DNA of 64,000 bases from an uncultured Myxococcales bacterium (lineage in GTDB: Bacteria; Myxococcota; Myxococcia; Myxococcales; Myxococcaceae), in NCBI GenBank assembly GCA_937980205.1, contig CALJKW010000057.1, forward strand, positions 61,694 through 125,693, given 5' to 3'. Of this stretch, positions 24,440 to 32,615 are shown piece after piece. Made by a program: the position numbers and the translations under genes. Within the stretch, counting starts at the first letter, position 1; each line of letters begins with the position of its first letter. Below the pieces are notes generated by a model. It ran no database searches and had not been told where the DNA came from. It saw only the letters and a list, made by a program, of their open reading frames with translations.

Positions 24440-27000
24440 CGAGTGACCCTCAGCGCGAAGTTCTGGCAGCCCGCCGTCGGGAGGACGCGGTAGACCCGGA
24501 CCAGGATGGTCGTCGGCCACGACACGTTGCGGGTGCTGTAGTTCGTGTCGACGTCGAGGCCGCTCGCGTTGTCGACGAAGCTCCAGTCCTGCAGGCCGAT
24601 CGCCGTGCCGCCACTGCCGCACGCCAGCGCGCTGCCCGCGCAGCTGGCGCGAACGTCGAAGCGGTACGCGCTGCCGTCGTTGACGGCGAACGTGACGCGC
24701 GCCGTGCCGCGCTGCCGGTTGTTGAACGTCGCGTTGAGCGGGAAGGTGATCTGGTACCAGGTCTCGCCGCCGGGCTGAACGATCTTGCCCATGCCGCTCG
24801 CCGGCAGCAGCGCGTTCGCGCCGACCGCGTGCGAGCCGCCGTTCGCCGGCGAGGAGCAGGTGTTGAGCAGGGGCTGCACGCACTCGCAACCATCGGGGTA
24901 CACGAGGTTGAGGTCGAACGTGTTGCTGTTGCACGTGGCGACGTCGCAGCCGGTAGTGCGGATGCGGCAGCCGGTCGTCGCCGCGTTCGACGTGAGCGGA
25001 CACATCGACAGAATCGGCCCGTCATCGATCCCGCCGTTGCAGTTGTCGTCGACGCCGTTGCAGGTCTCGGGCTGCGGCGACACCTGCTGAACGCAGGTGA
25101 GTGTGCCCGACTGGCAGGCGGTGATGCCGGCCGCGCAGGGCCCGGGCACGCCGGTGTTGCAGCTCGCACCGCCGCCCGGGTTGCCCTCGTCGACGAAGCC
25201 GTCGCAGTCGTCATCGAGCCCGTTGCAGATCTCAACGGACGGCGCGCCGGGCGTGCACACCTGAGGCGAGCCGTTGACGCACGCAGCCACCGTGCGCTGG
25301 CAGATGCCCTGGCCACACGTGATGCTCCCCTGGCTTTCGTCGACCTGGCCGTTGCAGTTGTTGTCGATGCCGTCGCAGACCTCTGCCGACGGCATGCCGG
25401 GAGCGCAAGACTGCGGCATGCCGTTCTGGCAGTTGTTGACGACGCGCGCGCAGGCCCCCACGCCGCACGCCGTCGTGCCGAGGCCCTCGTCGGTCATCCC
25501 GTCGCAGTTGTCGTCGATGCCGTTGCAGGCCTCGGCCGGAGCTGGGGTGCCCGGCGTGCACGTCTGCGTCATGCCGCCCTGGCAGTTGTCGATGGTGCGC
25601 TGGCACGCGCCGATGCCGCACGTCGTCTGGCCCAGGCCGTCGTCCGTCGTGCCGTTGCAGTCGTCGTCGAGGTTGTTGCACGTCTCGGTGCCGGGCATGC
25701 CGGGCACGCACGTGGTGGTGCCGCCGTCGATGCAGTTGGCGATCGAGCGCTGGCACACGCCGACGCCGCACGTCGTCTGGCCCAGCCCGTTGTCGATGAG
25801 ACCGTCGCAGTCGTCGTCGAGCAGGTTGCAGGCCTCGACGCCCGCGTCACCCGGGACGCAGGCGTTGAGCATGCCGAGCGTGCAGACGTCGACGATGCGC
25901 GTGCACTCGCCCACGCCGCAGCTCGTCTGGCCCATGTCGTCGGGCGTGCCGTTGCAGTCGTCGTCGAGGGCGTTGCAGGTCTCCGTCCCCGGCATCCCCG
26001 GGACGCAGGTCGTCGTGCCGCCGTCGATGCAGTTGTCGATCGTGCGCCGGCACTCACCGGTGCCGCACGACGTCTGCCCGAGCCCTTCGTCCGTCATCGC
26101 GTTGCAGTCGTCGTCGACGCCGTTGCAGACCTCGGTGCCGGCATCGCCGGGGACGCACATCTGGGCCATGCCGCCGAAGCACGCCGGCACGCTCATGAAG
26201 CAGGCGCCGACGCCGCAGCTCAGGCTGCCCAGGCCCTCGTCGACCGAGTCGTTGCAGTCGTCGTCGATGCCGTTGCACGTCTCCATCGTCGGATTGCCCG
26301 GCACGCACGTCTGCGTCACGCCGTTCACGCAGTTGTCGACGGTGACGGTACAGCCGCCGTCGCCACAGGTCGTGCGGCCGAGGCCTTCGTCGGCCATGCC
26401 GTTGCAGTTCTCGTCGAAGCCGTTGCAGAGCTCGGCCACGCCCGGGTTCACGCCGGCATCGGCGTCGTCGCAGTCGGTGCCCATACAGCCGGCGCCGCGG
26501 CCGAAGCGGTCGTTGTCGACGTCGAAGCAGCAGAAGCCGCTCGTCGGAATGCAGATCTCGGCGCCGCCCGCGTCCGGAGCCTCGCAGCGGAAGCCCGAGG
26601 GACAGGTGTGGTTCGTCGGGTTGCAGCGCGAGACGCACGCCTTCGTGCCGTTGAGATCGACGCAGCGCTCTTCGGCCGTGCACTCGGTGTCGTCGACGCA
26701 GGCGCGGCAGTCGGTGCCTGCGCCGCCGTCGACGCCGATCGGGTTGTTCACGCCGCCACCGGCGCCGGCGCTGCCGCCGCTTCCTCCGACGCCACCCGCG
26801 TCGCCGCCGCTTCCGCCCTGCCCGCCACCGCTCTGGTTGCCGCCCGTGCCGCCCTGGTTGCCACCCGTGCCGCTGCCGCCGCCGGACCCGGCATCTGGGA
26901 TCGCCGGCGGAGTTCCACAGTTGCACGAGACGAACATGGCCGTGGCCACCACGACGAGGAGGTGCTTCGACGACGCTGACAGCCTGCCGTTCGCGGTCAT
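24436..27000 (-). CDS. MopE-like Cys-rich lipoprotein coupled to HXS genes
   Basis: An 854-residue secreted lipoprotein. The start is the ATG at 27,000, preceded by a GGGAG box. A signal peptide ends in a lipobox (MFVSC). A Gly/Ser/Asn-rich linker follows, then a Cys-rich region and ten MopE-type metal-binding-like modules (pattern C-N-x-x-D-D-D-C-x-G-x-x-D-E-G-L-G then C-G-x-G-x-C). The last 140 residues form a beta-rich domain. Its stop overlaps the hxsD start. It therefore heads the tightly coupled HXS operon after an 85-nt gap that probably holds a promoter. It could be an exported client or a surface partner of the modified peptide. Confidence 0.87.
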   Translation of the reverse strand: MTANGRLSASSKHLLVVVATAMFVSCNCGTPPAIPDAGSGGGSGTGGNQGGTGGNQSGGGQGGSGGDAGGVGGSGGSAGAGGGVNNPIGVDGGAGTDCRACVDDTECTAEERCVDLNGTKACVSRCNPTNHTCPSGFRCEAPDAGGAEICIPTSGFCCFDVDNDRFGRGAGCMGTDCDDADAGVNPGVAELCNGFDENCNGMADEGLGRTTCGDGGCTVTVDNCVNGVTQTCVPGNPTMETCNGIDDDCNDSVDEGLGSLSCGVGACFMSVPACFGGMAQMCVPGDAGTEVCNGVDDDCNAMTDEGLGQTSCGTGECRRTIDNCIDGGTTTCVPGMPGTETCNALDDDCNGTPDDMGQTSCGVGECTRIVDVCTLGMLNACVPGDAGVEACNLLDDDCDGLIDNGLGQTTCGVGVCQRSIANCIDGGTTTCVPGMPGTETCNNLDDDCNGTTDDGLGQTTCGIGACQRTIDNCQGGMTQTCTPGTPAPAEACNGIDDNCDGMTDEGLGTTACGVGACARVVNNCQNGMPQSCAPGMPSAEVCDGIDNNCNGQVDESQGSITCGQGICQRTVAACVNGSPQVCTPGAPSVEICNGLDDDCDGFVDEGNPGGGASCNTGVPGPCAAGITACQSGTLTCVQQVSPQPETCNGVDDNCNGGIDDGPILSMCPLTSNAATTGCRIRTTGCDVATCNSNTFDLNLVYPDGCECVQPLLNTCSSPANGGSHAVGANALLPASGMGKIVQPGGETWYQITFPLNATFNNRQRGTARVTFAVNDGSAYRFDVRASCAGSALACGSGGTAIGLQDWSFVDNASGLDVDTNYSTRNVSWPTTILVRVYRVLPTAGCQNFALRVTR

Positions 27001-27085
27001 TGAACCCACTCCCTGCGATTGTGCTGCGGTGCGAGCGCCGAAAAAAAAGCGGAGCACGTAGGGTATCAGAGAGAAGCTGCTGAGT

Positions 27086-28873
27086 TCAATGAGGTTTTCG
27101 CAGCCTCAGCAGCCACTGGTTGCTGCGCTCAGGTCGCACATCGGTGCGCTCGGCGAGCTCGAGGGGGACTCCGGCGAGCGATTCGAGCGCCATCTGTGCG
27201 GAGTCGTTCCGGAAGTGCTCGAGCCGCGCGGCCGATCGCTCTCCCCGCTGCGCCTGGCTTGCGGTGCGCGCCAGCCCGAACGCCTCGTTGTCGACGATGA
27301 GCAGCGAGCCCCCCGGCTTGAGCGCCGTGGCGAGCCGAACCGCGGCGCGCCGGGGCTCGTGCAGGTGATTCCAGCTCCGCAGCACCAGCACGTGATCGAA
27401 GCGGGCCTCGTCGGCGATCGCCTCGGCGGTGCCCTGCCGGTGCTCGCCCCACCCGCGACGCGCCGCCGCCGCTGACAGCGCGGCGCCGTCCGGCTCGAGG
27501 CCGACGTACGCGATTCGCCCCGCCGCTGCGAGCGGGCCCAGCACGTCGTCGTAGGGGCCCTCGCCACAGCCGACGTCGAGCACCGAGCCCTCGAGCCCGC
27601 CGAGCAGCTCGCGCACGCGCGCATCGTCACGCGCGAACCAGTTCTCCAGCACCGGCTCGAACAGCCCGGTGCAGCGATCGCGCTCGGGGCAGGGCGCGCA
27701 GACCGCGCTGCGCCGCAGCGGCACGAGATCGGCGGCGAAGTCGTCGGGCGCATCTTTCGAGCTGAGGTCGGCGTAGAGCTGGCCCTGCACGTGCTTGATG
27801 TGCTCCAGCTCGACGTCGGCGAAGTCGCGCGTCTGCGTGCGGTACCGCACGATGCGGCCGTTGCTGCGCACGAAGAGCGTGCGCGCGCGATCGTGCGGCG
27901 TGATGCCGCCGTCGAGAATGCGGCAGCGCCCGTCGAGGTCCTTGAGCGAGCCCTCGTAGACGTAGTTGAACGAGTTCGAGCGCACGGAGCCCGTCACCGG
28001 CGCGAGCTCCAGCGCGCCGAACGCCTCGTGGTACCCGCGGTAGAGGCCCGGGCAGGCCCCCCGCAGCCCGCACGACTCGCAGGCCTTCGGCTGCACCTTC
28101 GCCCGATCGTCCACCGGGAAGAAGTCGGGCTCGCCGATGTCGACCATCGTCGCGAAGCGGTGCGTCTTGAGATCGTCGTAGAGCGTCTCGAGGCCCGGCA
28201 CGCTGCAGAACGGCAGGCCGTCGTGCGCGAACCTCAAGCCCGGCCCGGCGCCGACGCGCTCGCGCCCGTAGGCGATCGCCTCGGCGATGCGCTTGCCCGC
28301 GTACGCCACGCGCGGCGTCAGCGCCTCGAAGTGCTTGTCGCCGCCGCCCTTGGGCTGGACCATCGAGAACTTCAGCACCGCGTCGCCGAACGGGAGGCAG
28401 TCGTCGACCAGCTCCTTGAGGTGCTCGACGTTCTGGCGAACGACGACGCAGTTGATGGTGAGATCGAGGCCGAGCCCGGTGAGGTTCTTCAGCGCGGCGA
28501 GCGCCTGCGGCTGCGTGTCGGCGCGCGCCACGGCCTGGTGCACCTTCCGCGGCCCGTGCAGCGACATGTACACGTACTTCAGCCGCAGCCCGAGCAGCCG
28601 CTTCACCGCGTCGGGGTACGAGAGCAACAGGCCGTTGGTGACGAGCCCGAAGTCCATGTCGAGCGCCGCGATCTGGGCCGCCCACTTCCACAGCTCGGGG
28701 CGGATGGTGGGCTCTCCGCCCGAGAGCACGACCATGTCGTGGCCCAGCTCCTTCGCGCGGCGGATCTTGGCCTCCACCTCGTCCGAGGTGCCGTCGACGT
28801 GGCGCACCTCGAGCGTATGGCAGAACGTGCAGTTCTCGTTGCAGCCGTAGCCGACCTTGATCAGGGCCTTCAT
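27086..28873 (-). CDS. Radical SAM-methyltransferase fusion
   Basis: A 595-residue fusion. The N-terminal rSAM domain has C11/C15/C18 (YGCNENCTFC), GGEPT, a SLHGPRKVHQAVARADTQP segment and the auxiliary motif CESCGLRGACPGLYRGY with an E-L-A-P-V tail. A middle segment carries four more cysteines (CAPCPERDRC). From about residue 425 there is a class I SAM-dependent methyltransferase (VLDVGCGEGPYDD, acidic VGLEPD strand). The two domains would use SAM in different ways: radical generation and methyl donation. It follows the DUF483-like fusion by 25 nt. Confidence 0.88.
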   Translation of the reverse strand: MKALIKVGYGCNENCTFCHTLEVRHVDGTSDEVEAKIRRAKELGHDMVVLSGGEPTIRPELWKWAAQIAALDMDFGLVTNGLLLSYPDAVKRLLGLRLKYVYMSLHGPRKVHQAVARADTQPQALAALKNLTGLGLDLTINCVVVRQNVEHLKELVDDCLPFGDAVLKFSMVQPKGGGDKHFEALTPRVAYAGKRIAEAIAYGRERVGAGPGLRFAHDGLPFCSVPGLETLYDDLKTHRFATMVDIGEPDFFPVDDRAKVQPKACESCGLRGACPGLYRGYHEAFGALELAPVTGSVRSNSFNYVYEGSLKDLDGRCRILDGGITPHDRARTLFVRSNGRIVRYRTQTRDFADVELEHIKHVQGQLYADLSSKDAPDDFAADLVPLRRSAVCAPCPERDRCTGLFEPVLENWFARDDARVRELLGGLEGSVLDVGCGEGPYDDVLGPLAAAGRIAYVGLEPDGAALSAAAARRGWGEHRQGTAEAIADEARFDHVLVLRSWNHLHEPRRAAVRLATALKPGGSLLIVDNEAFGLARTASQAQRGERSAARLEHFRNDSAQMALESLAGVPLELAERTDVRPERSNQWLLRLRKPH

Positions 28874-28898
28874 TCGCTCTTCGACGGCCGAGGGTACC

Positions 28899-30593
28899 TC
28901 AGATGAACTCGGCCTTTAGCCCCAAGCCCGGATCCGTCCGCTCGAAGCGCAAAGGGCCCGCGGCGAGGGCGTCGTCCGTCCACTCGAGCGGGGCCAGGGT
29001 CGCCCCCAGGGCTCCGGCGAAGCGCGCGAAGTCAGCCGACGCCTCGCGCGCCACGCGCAGGCCGCCCTCGCCTGCCGACAGGTGCGCGCCGTGGGAGAAG
29101 TAGAGGACCGTACCGGTCAGCTGGCGCTTCAGCGCCGCGCCGGCGCCCGGGTGGGCCCGCTCCAGCTCGGCCAGCGCCGCGCGCGCGACGGCCACCGCGC
29201 GAGGGCAGTCGTACCGGCAGGGGAAGAAGGCCAAGAGCATGTGAGCGAAGTTGTTCAGCTCCCACGGCCAGGGTCCGGGCGAGTCGGTGCGGGTGAACGT
29301 CGCGTACCGGTTCGCCGTGTTGTTGGCGCGATCGCCCTGGGCCGCGAACGCGTCGACGCAGCACGCGGGGTAGCCGAGCAGCTCGCCGAGCTCGCGCATC
29401 GAGCGGGTCGGATCGGCGCCGGCCTGCAGCGCGGCGGCGCGGCGCGCGAGCCCTTCGTCCTTCGACAGGTACAGCTCGACCGCAGGCTCGCCCTCGCCTC
29501 GGCGATCGACCCAGGTGTCGTGACCTTCGACGCGCACCCGGCGCGCCAGCCGCTCGACGTGCACGTCGCCGAAGGGCGCGAGCACGGCGCGCTCCTCCTC
29601 GGGCCGCATGGTGAGGAAGACGACCGGCTTGTGGCCGGCGCGAAACGCCCACAGCTCGGTGCGCGCGCCGCCGGGCGGTGCCTCTTCGCGCGCGGCCTCA
29701 GGCGCGCCGGGCGGCACGTCTCCTCGCAGGCCGAGGGCGTCGAGCCCCTGCTTGCGCGCGGCCTGCACGAAGCGGCGGGGAGCGACCGGCGCCCTGCCCT
29801 TCCAGAGCCTCGCGGCCAGGCGGGCCGCCGCCATCGCTGCGACCAGATCATCCCCGCTGCCGTCGACGAGCTGCCGCAGCGCGCGCTCGGCCGCCGGCAC
29901 GAGCGGGCGGTCGAGCCTCTTGCCCCGCTCGAGCGTCAGCGTCTCGGTGGCGCCCGAGGCGGCCCAGCTGAACGCGCCGCACTCGAGCGTGACGCGCGGC
30001 TCGCCGGGCTCGAGCGCGAGCTCGAGCGTCTTGGCGCCCGCGGCGAAGGCGCACCACAGGCGCACGTCTCCTTCGCTGCGGAGAGCGGACGGCGCCGCGC
30101 CGGGCAGCAGCTTCATCACCAGCGCGAGCGCGTGCGGCAGCTGCTCCTCGAGGCCGCCGCCGGGCTCCTCGGGCAGCCCGCGGCAGACGAGGTTCAGCCG
30201 CGCCTCGCCGAGCGCGGCGACGGCGCGGGCCGCCTCGTGCGCGCCCCAGAGGGTCACCCAGCCGTGCGCGACGCGGACGCGCTCGGCGCCGCTCGCTGGC
30301 GCAGGGCCGTCGCCGTGGATCGGCCCCTCGAGCAGCCCCGCCCTGCCGCGCCGCGCGAGCTCGCGGCCGACCTCGAGGCCCGCGCGCGGCGGGAGCGCCG
30401 CGGCGACGCTCGCCGACGGGTGCGCCGCCAGCGCGTCGAGCCAGGCGCCGCCGCGCGCATCGGGCACGTGCGCGACGCACGAGAGGCGGCTCGCGCGGGA
30501 GATGACCTCGAGCCACGCCCGGGCCCTTCCGCCTCCGCCCAGCAGGATGACGTCGAGGGCCGTGGCTGCCACGCGCGGGCGACCAAAGCGCAC
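28899..30593 (-). CDS. Degenerate oxidoreductase-DUF483-like fusion
   Basis: A 564-residue protein. The first 250 residues resemble a Gfo/Idh/MocA Rossmann protein (VILLGGGGRARAWL), but the Lys of the catalytic EKP motif is not seen (LLEGPIHGD stands in its place), so it is probably non-catalytic. The C-terminal region has the DUF483-type motif LGYPACCVDAF near residue 408 and a later C-x3-C (FFPCRYDCPRA). It heads the 30,593->19,817 block and diverges from the atypical rSAM at 30,632. Function unknown; the conserved cysteines suggest metal or cluster binding. Confidence 0.75.
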   Translation of the reverse strand: MRFGRPRVAATALDVILLGGGGRARAWLEVISRASRLSCVAHVPDARGGAWLDALAAHPSASVAAALPPRAGLEVGRELARRGRAGLLEGPIHGDGPAPASGAERVRVAHGWVTLWGAHEAARAVAALGEARLNLVCRGLPEEPGGGLEEQLPHALALVMKLLPGAAPSALRSEGDVRLWCAFAAGAKTLELALEPGEPRVTLECGAFSWAASGATETLTLERGKRLDRPLVPAAERALRQLVDGSGDDLVAAMAAARLAARLWKGRAPVAPRRFVQAARKQGLDALGLRGDVPPGAPEAAREEAPPGGARTELWAFRAGHKPVVFLTMRPEEERAVLAPFGDVHVERLARRVRVEGHDTWVDRRGEGEPAVELYLSKDEGLARRAAALQAGADPTRSMRELGELLGYPACCVDAFAAQGDRANNTANRYATFTRTDSPGPWPWELNNFAHMLLAFFPCRYDCPRAVAVARAALAELERAHPGAGAALKRQLTGTVLYFSHGAHLSAGEGGLRVAREASADFARFAGALGATLAPLEWTDDALAAGPLRFERTDPGLGLKAEFI

Positions 30594-30631
30594 TTTGCGC
30601 CGGGGAGCGACGTCTGCAAACGTCCCGCCTC

Positions 30632-32392
30632 GTGCCGCGGGTCGCCATCCTCTCCTTCCACAGCCACGGCGACCGCTCGTTCCTCGACGACCGGGAGCTC
30701 GCGGTGCTCTCCGGGCACCTGACCCAGCTCGGCCACGAGAACGACCTCGTCGAGGTGCGGCTCGAGGGGCCTGAGACCGAAGCCGAGCTCGCCCGCGTGC
30801 TCCAGCCGTTCGAGCGGGTCGTCTTCGAGCGCGTGTGGAGCACCGAGCCCATCGCGCGGCTGCGCGCGGCGCTGCCGAAGCACACGTTCATCTCCTGCTC
30901 CGGAGAGCACGCGCTCGACGACGCCCCCGCCGACTGGTGCGTGACCGGCGCGCTGGATCACGTGTTGCCGCCGCTGCTCGACTATCTCGAGGGGCGCGCG
31001 CCCGCGCCGCCGGTCGAGGCGAGGCGCCGCGATGGCGTGGCGGTCCCCGGCGCCGCGCCCGCCACCGCGCCGGCGGCGACCCAGTTCAGGCCCAACCTCA
31101 CCCCGCTGATCGTCGGCCCGCCGCGCACGCGGCGCACGTTCTCGCTCAAGGGCAACGACGGCTGCCCCTACCAGGCGGACGCGAAGGACAACCCGCTCTA
31201 CGCCGGCGCGGCGATGCCGCACCGGGTGGGCAAGGGCTGCGCGTTCTGCGTCACCGGGCAGTCGTACACGTCGGCGCCGGCGCAACAGACGGCGCAGCGG
31301 GTGCTCGAGCAGCTGCGCGCCGTTCGCGCCGCCGCGCCCGAGCTGCAGCGCCTGGTGCTGAAGGACCAGAACCCGTTCGGCTGGCTGCCCGAGCTGCTCG
31401 AGCGCGCCGGCGCCGAGGGGCTGGGGCCGTTCACCCTGCTGCTCGAGACCCGCGCCGACTGGATGCTCAAGAGCGAGTCGCGCTTCGAGCGGGCGCTGGA
31501 GCGGGCGCGCGCGGCGAAGGTGACGCTCGCGCCGTTCCTCGTCGGCATCGAGAGCTTCTCGCAGCCCGAGCTCGACCGCTTCAACAAGGGCACGACGGCC
31601 GAGGCGAACGAGCGGTTCATCGAGCAGCTGTGGGGCTGGCGCGAGAGGTTCGGCGACGCGTTCACCCTCGACGAGGCGTCGTTCGGCTTCATCCTCTTCA
31701 CGCCGTGGACGGCGATGAGCGACCTGCGCGCCAACGCGGCCGCCATCCGCCGCACGCGGTTCGACGCGCTGCGGGGCAGCCTGCTGCTCTCGCGCGCGCG
31801 GCTCTACCCCGACACGGCGCTGTTCTACCTCGCCCAGCGCGACGGGCTCTTGGTGCAGGGCTACTCGCGCGCGGGAGACGACTCGGCGCAGCGCTACGGC
31901 TACTTCCCCGCGGCGCCGTGGCGCTTCGTCCACGCCGACGTCGCGCACCTCGCCGCGCTCGCGCAAGAGGCGTCGGAGCGCACCGGCAGCCGCGACCAGC
32001 TCGCGCTGCTCGACCGCCTGCTCGCGGCCTTCGAGGCGGCGGGCCCGGGGTTCGCGAAGCTCACCGTCGACGACGTGCTCGTCGAAGACGAGCGGCGCGC
32101 GCCTCCGCCGGAGCTGGTGAAGCGGCTCGAGGGCCTCATCGCTCCGCTCCGGCTCGACCAGCCCCTCGAGGGCGGCTGGAGCTTCGGCCCGCTCTCGGTG
32201 TCGCCCGGCCGGCTGCGCATCGAGCTGCGGCGCGCGAGCGAGCCGAGCGTCGTGCTCGAGCTGATGCCGCGAACGGGCCGCGACAGCTTCGCGCGCTCGC
32301 GCCACTACGACATGCACTGCGCGGCGAAGACCGAGGCCGAGCGCGCGGCGGCGGCGGCGGTGGCGCGGGCGATCGCCGCGAACGATCGGTAG
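30632..32392 (+). CDS. Radical SAM-like protein with unusual Cys spacing
   Basis: A 586-residue protein (GTG start). The N-terminal ~130 residues form an alpha/beta domain in the B12-binding position. The cluster motif is atypical: C178, then 24 residues, then C203-x2-C206 (DGCPYQAD and GKGCAFC). A barrel follows, with the class B pattern GIESFSQPELDRFNKGT. The rest matches B12-type rSAMs, so the first ligand loop seems to carry an insertion. It ends in a convergent gap with the gene at 32,616. Confidence 0.78.
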   Translation: MPRVAILSFHSHGDRSFLDDRELAVLSGHLTQLGHENDLVEVRLEGPETEAELARVLQPFERVVFERVWSTEPIARLRAALPKHTFISCSGEHALDDAPADWCVTGALDHVLPPLLDYLEGRAPAPPVEARRRDGVAVPGAAPATAPAATQFRPNLTPLIVGPPRTRRTFSLKGNDGCPYQADAKDNPLYAGAAMPHRVGKGCAFCVTGQSYTSAPAQQTAQRVLEQLRAVRAAAPELQRLVLKDQNPFGWLPELLERAGAEGLGPFTLLLETRADWMLKSESRFERALERARAAKVTLAPFLVGIESFSQPELDRFNKGTTAEANERFIEQLWGWRERFGDAFTLDEASFGFILFTPWTAMSDLRANAAAIRRTRFDALRGSLLLSRARLYPDTALFYLAQRDGLLVQGYSRAGDDSAQRYGYFPAAPWRFVHADVAHLAALAQEASERTGSRDQLALLDRLLAAFEAAGPGFAKLTVDDVLVEDERRAPPPELVKRLEGLIAPLRLDQPLEGGWSFGPLSVSPGRLRIELRRASEPSVVLELMPRTGRDSFARSRHYDMHCAAKTEAERAAAAAVARAIAANDR

Positions 32393-32429
32393 TACGACGC
32401 TTTCGAAGCTCGACGGGCGCAGTCGAAGC

Positions 32430-32447
32430 GGGCCGTTCGGGCCCTTT
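32430..32447 (+). terminator. Weak hairpin terminator candidate
   Basis: GGGCC-GTTCG-GGCCC followed by TTT, 38 nt past the rSAM stop. The stem is short and the T-tract is only three long. Confidence 0.35.
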
Positions 32448-32455
32448 CGTTGCTC

Positions 32456-32570
32456 CTCTCGTTCACGCTGAGCGGAGCCGAAGGCGGAGTCGAAGCGGGC
32501 TCCATGGACGCCTTCGCACGCGCTTCGACTGCGGCCCGCTTCGCGTGCCTCCGCTCAGCGTTATCGAGAG
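32456..32570. repeat. Imperfect palindromic (REP/BIME-like) element
   Basis: Outer 22-nt arms (CTCTCGTTCACGCTGAGCGG start, and its complement with two mismatches ending at 32,570) enclose an interrupted inverted repeat with CGCTTCGAC words. It lies between two convergent rSAM genes. Its core recurs at 19,632-19,649. It accounts for most of the 223-nt gap. Confidence 0.6.
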
Positions 32571-32615
32571 GCGACCTCGCCGCGTTTCTTGATCGACACG
32601 GGAGGCGAGCTGAGC

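Noticed and set aside
27040..27060. Intrinsic terminator at a run of eight A/T after the rSAM-methyltransferase gene
   Set aside because: I could find no stable hairpin next to the homopolymer run.
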